DNA of 64,000 bases from Pseudomonadota bacterium (lineage in GTDB: Bacteria > Pseudomonadota > Alphaproteobacteria > Rhizobiales > Pleomorphomonadaceae), in contig JAEZHI010000031.1 in assembly GCA_023436885.1 (NCBI GenBank), forward strand, positions 124,001 through 188,000. Direction: 5' to 3'. Position numbers and translations under genes: made by a program. The notes beneath the pieces were generated by a model. The model had not been told where the DNA came from and searched no databases. It saw only the letters and a list, made by a program, of their open reading frames with translations. Shown piece after piece: positions 62,953 to 64,000 of this stretch. How positions within the stretch are numbered: position 1 is the stretch's first letter; every line of letters starts with the position of its first letter.

Positions 62953-63906
62953 ATGCCACGGCCCCGCCGCAGCGAAGACATGATCGTCGAGATCGCCCGC
63001 CTCCGCTATGAACAGCGCCTTCCTCAAATCGAAATCGCCCGCCTGCTCGAGATATCGGAGGCGACTGTCAGCCGGTCTCTCAAATCGGCGCTCGATCTCG
63101 GCTACATCGAGTTTCAAGTCACCCCGAAAGCCTTTCGCGACAGTGCCATCGAGCAGCGCCTGAAGACGCATCTCGGTATTCGTTTTGCCGTCGTGGTCGA
63201 AAACAGGGTCGGGTCTCACACATCGGCCGACACGCTCGGCAAAGCAGTCGCGCGGGTAATTGAAGATACGTTGAAGAGCGGCGACGTGCTGGGCGTTTCC
63301 GATGGCGCCACGGTGGCTGCCGTCGCAGCGGCTGCCCGCCGCTCACCGGCGCGTGACCTCAACGTGGTAGCGCTGGTCGGAGGTGTCGGAGCGCCAGAGC
63401 ACTACACTCATTCCTCAGAGGTTTGCCGTCGCTTTGCTTCCGGACTTGGAGCTCAAGCCTGGCAACTGCCTGTACCGGCCATCGTCGACGACGCAGGTGC
63501 CGCGCGCCTGCTCCGAGAAACCGGCACTGTGCGGGGCGTCTTTTCCATGATGGATCGGCTCGCCGTTGCGGTGGTCGGCGTTGGCGCCATATCCGCGACT
63601 GCCACAGTGTTCCGCGAAGGCTTCGTTGCTCCCGGCAAACTTGAAGAAATCCGGGCTCACGGCGCCGTTGGCACGATCTGCGGTCGGTTCTTCGGCAAGG
63701 ATGGACGACCGGTCGGCACGGAGTTCGATGACCGGACGATGTCGATCTCACTCGAGCGCCTCTCCCGTGTGCCGCTCTCCATTGCCGCTGCCTTGTCGCC
63801 GCAAAAAGCGGAAGCGATCCGCGCCGCTGTCGCTGGCGGTCTCGTCAACGCCGTTGCCACCGATGCCGAGACCGCAGAGGCACTGATGGCGCTTCCCTCT
63901 GCGTGA
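62953..63906 (+). CDS. SorC/DeoR-type sugar-binding transcriptional regulator
   Basis: The 317-residue regulator has an N-terminal helix-turn-helix (RLPQIEIARLLEISEATVSRSL) and a SorC sugar-phosphate-binding domain (about 60-310) with VLGVSDGATVAAVA and LVGGVG. SorC-family regulators sense phosphorylated sugars and control neighbouring catabolic genes. Its closest candidates are tal upstream and the gene starting at 63966. Confidence 0.9.
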   Translation: MPRPRRSEDMIVEIARLRYEQRLPQIEIARLLEISEATVSRSLKSALDLGYIEFQVTPKAFRDSAIEQRLKTHLGIRFAVVVENRVGSHTSADTLGKAVARVIEDTLKSGDVLGVSDGATVAAVAAAARRSPARDLNVVALVGGVGAPEHYTHSSEVCRRFASGLGAQAWQLPVPAIVDDAGAARLLRETGTVRGVFSMMDRLAVAVVGVGAISATATVFREGFVAPGKLEEIRAHGAVGTICGRFFGKDGRPVGTEFDDRTMSISLERLSRVPLSIAAALSPQKAEAIRAAVAGGLVNAVATDAETAEALMALPSA

Positions 63907-63965
63907 TGCTGACAGGCTCAGGCAGTTGACGATCCTATTCTGCTTTCGCAGCTGGGAGGATCGCC

Positions 63966-64000
63966 GTGACTATCGCCGAGAAGATTATTGAGCTTGAAGC
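63966..64000 (+). CDS. Start of a further gene (truncated by window end)
   Basis: A GTG at 63966 preceded by GGGAGG opens a frame reading MTIAEKIIELE to the window edge. Only 11 residues are visible. A similar N terminus is seen in some aconitase/isopropylmalate-dehydratase large subunits, but this is too short for a call. Confidence 0.4.
   Translation, partial: MTIAEKIIELE

Noticed and set aside
1..64000. tRNA or rRNA genes, CRISPR arrays, insertion sequences, prophage or integrative elements
   Set aside because: I found no clover-leaf sequence, repeat-spacer pattern, transposase, integrase or flanking repeat that would support one.

Overview
This 64-kb, GC-rich window is chromosomal DNA of an alphaproteobacterium, most likely a member of the Hyphomicrobiales (Rhizobiales). 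The evidence is the ChvG/ChvI two-component pair next to a short HPr kinase, an EIIA-Man-like protein and HPr; the HisS-HisZ-HisG block; a class III (plant-like) glutamate-cysteine ligase after rsmE; small DUF1127 proteins; and an extended MutL with an endonuclease motif. Genes are tightly packed with many 4-bp stop/start overlaps. I see no rRNA, tRNA, insertion sequence, prophage, CRISPR array or other clear mobile DNA. The genus cannot be fixed from sequence alone.

Layout. 1-3.8 kb: the end of a patatin-like phospholipase, tadA, a 23S/16S pseudouridine synthase with a long basic tail overlapping rsmD, and a HugZ-like flavin/heme-binding-fold protein. 4.0-8.1 kb: chvI-chvG-hprK-EIIA-HPr, an envelope-stress and phosphorelay signalling cluster without a sugar permease. 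8.1-12.9 kb: a GNAT acetyltransferase, mutL, a sirtuin, a small P-loop kinase-like protein and a HAD hydrolase. 12.9-14.1 kb: cheZ and cheY. 14.5-22.2 kb: ribF, a chemoreceptor, ileS, lspA and a lipoprotein. 22.4-24.5 kb: a second cheY and a TipF-like degenerate EAL protein. 24.7-29 kb: a small metal-binding protein, an enhancer-binding-protein-like regulator without the GAFTGA loop, an unknown secreted protein, a GNAT enzyme and an EamA transporter.

29-31.1 kb: groES-groEL behind a consensus-like promoter and a perfect CIRCE operator. 31.3-37.5 kb: an SbmA/BacA-like ABC exporter half-transporter, DoxX, and hisS-hisZ-hisG. 37.5-41.2 kb: tag, a second cheZ, two L,D-transpeptidases and an LprI-like protein. 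41.5-45.9 kb: lutABC for lactate oxidation, a LysE exporter and a LysR regulator. 46.2-47.3 kb: a mini-operon of two DUF1127 proteins and a YHS-like protein. 47.4-51.2 kb: rsmE, gshA and xseA. 51.3-59.0 kb: a 7TM-PAS-GGDEF cyclase, glcB, a tandem universal stress protein and a Pat-like acyl-CoA synthetase/acetyltransferase. 59.3-64 kb: a second chemoreceptor, transaldolase, a SorC-type sugar regulator and the first codons of another gene.

Most of the window is core metabolism and information processing. The most notable pattern is the scattering of chemotaxis and motility parts (two CheY, two CheZ, two chemoreceptors, one TipF-like c-di-GMP-receptor candidate) as single genes among housekeeping genes, with no cheA, cheW, cheR or cheB here. 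A second theme is post-translational acylation: a Pat-like protein and a CobB-type sirtuin. I do not see strong evidence for a wholly new defence or mobile system. The best leads are the GAFTGA-less regulator, the DUF1127/hairpin/YHS unit and the twin CheY/CheZ sets.
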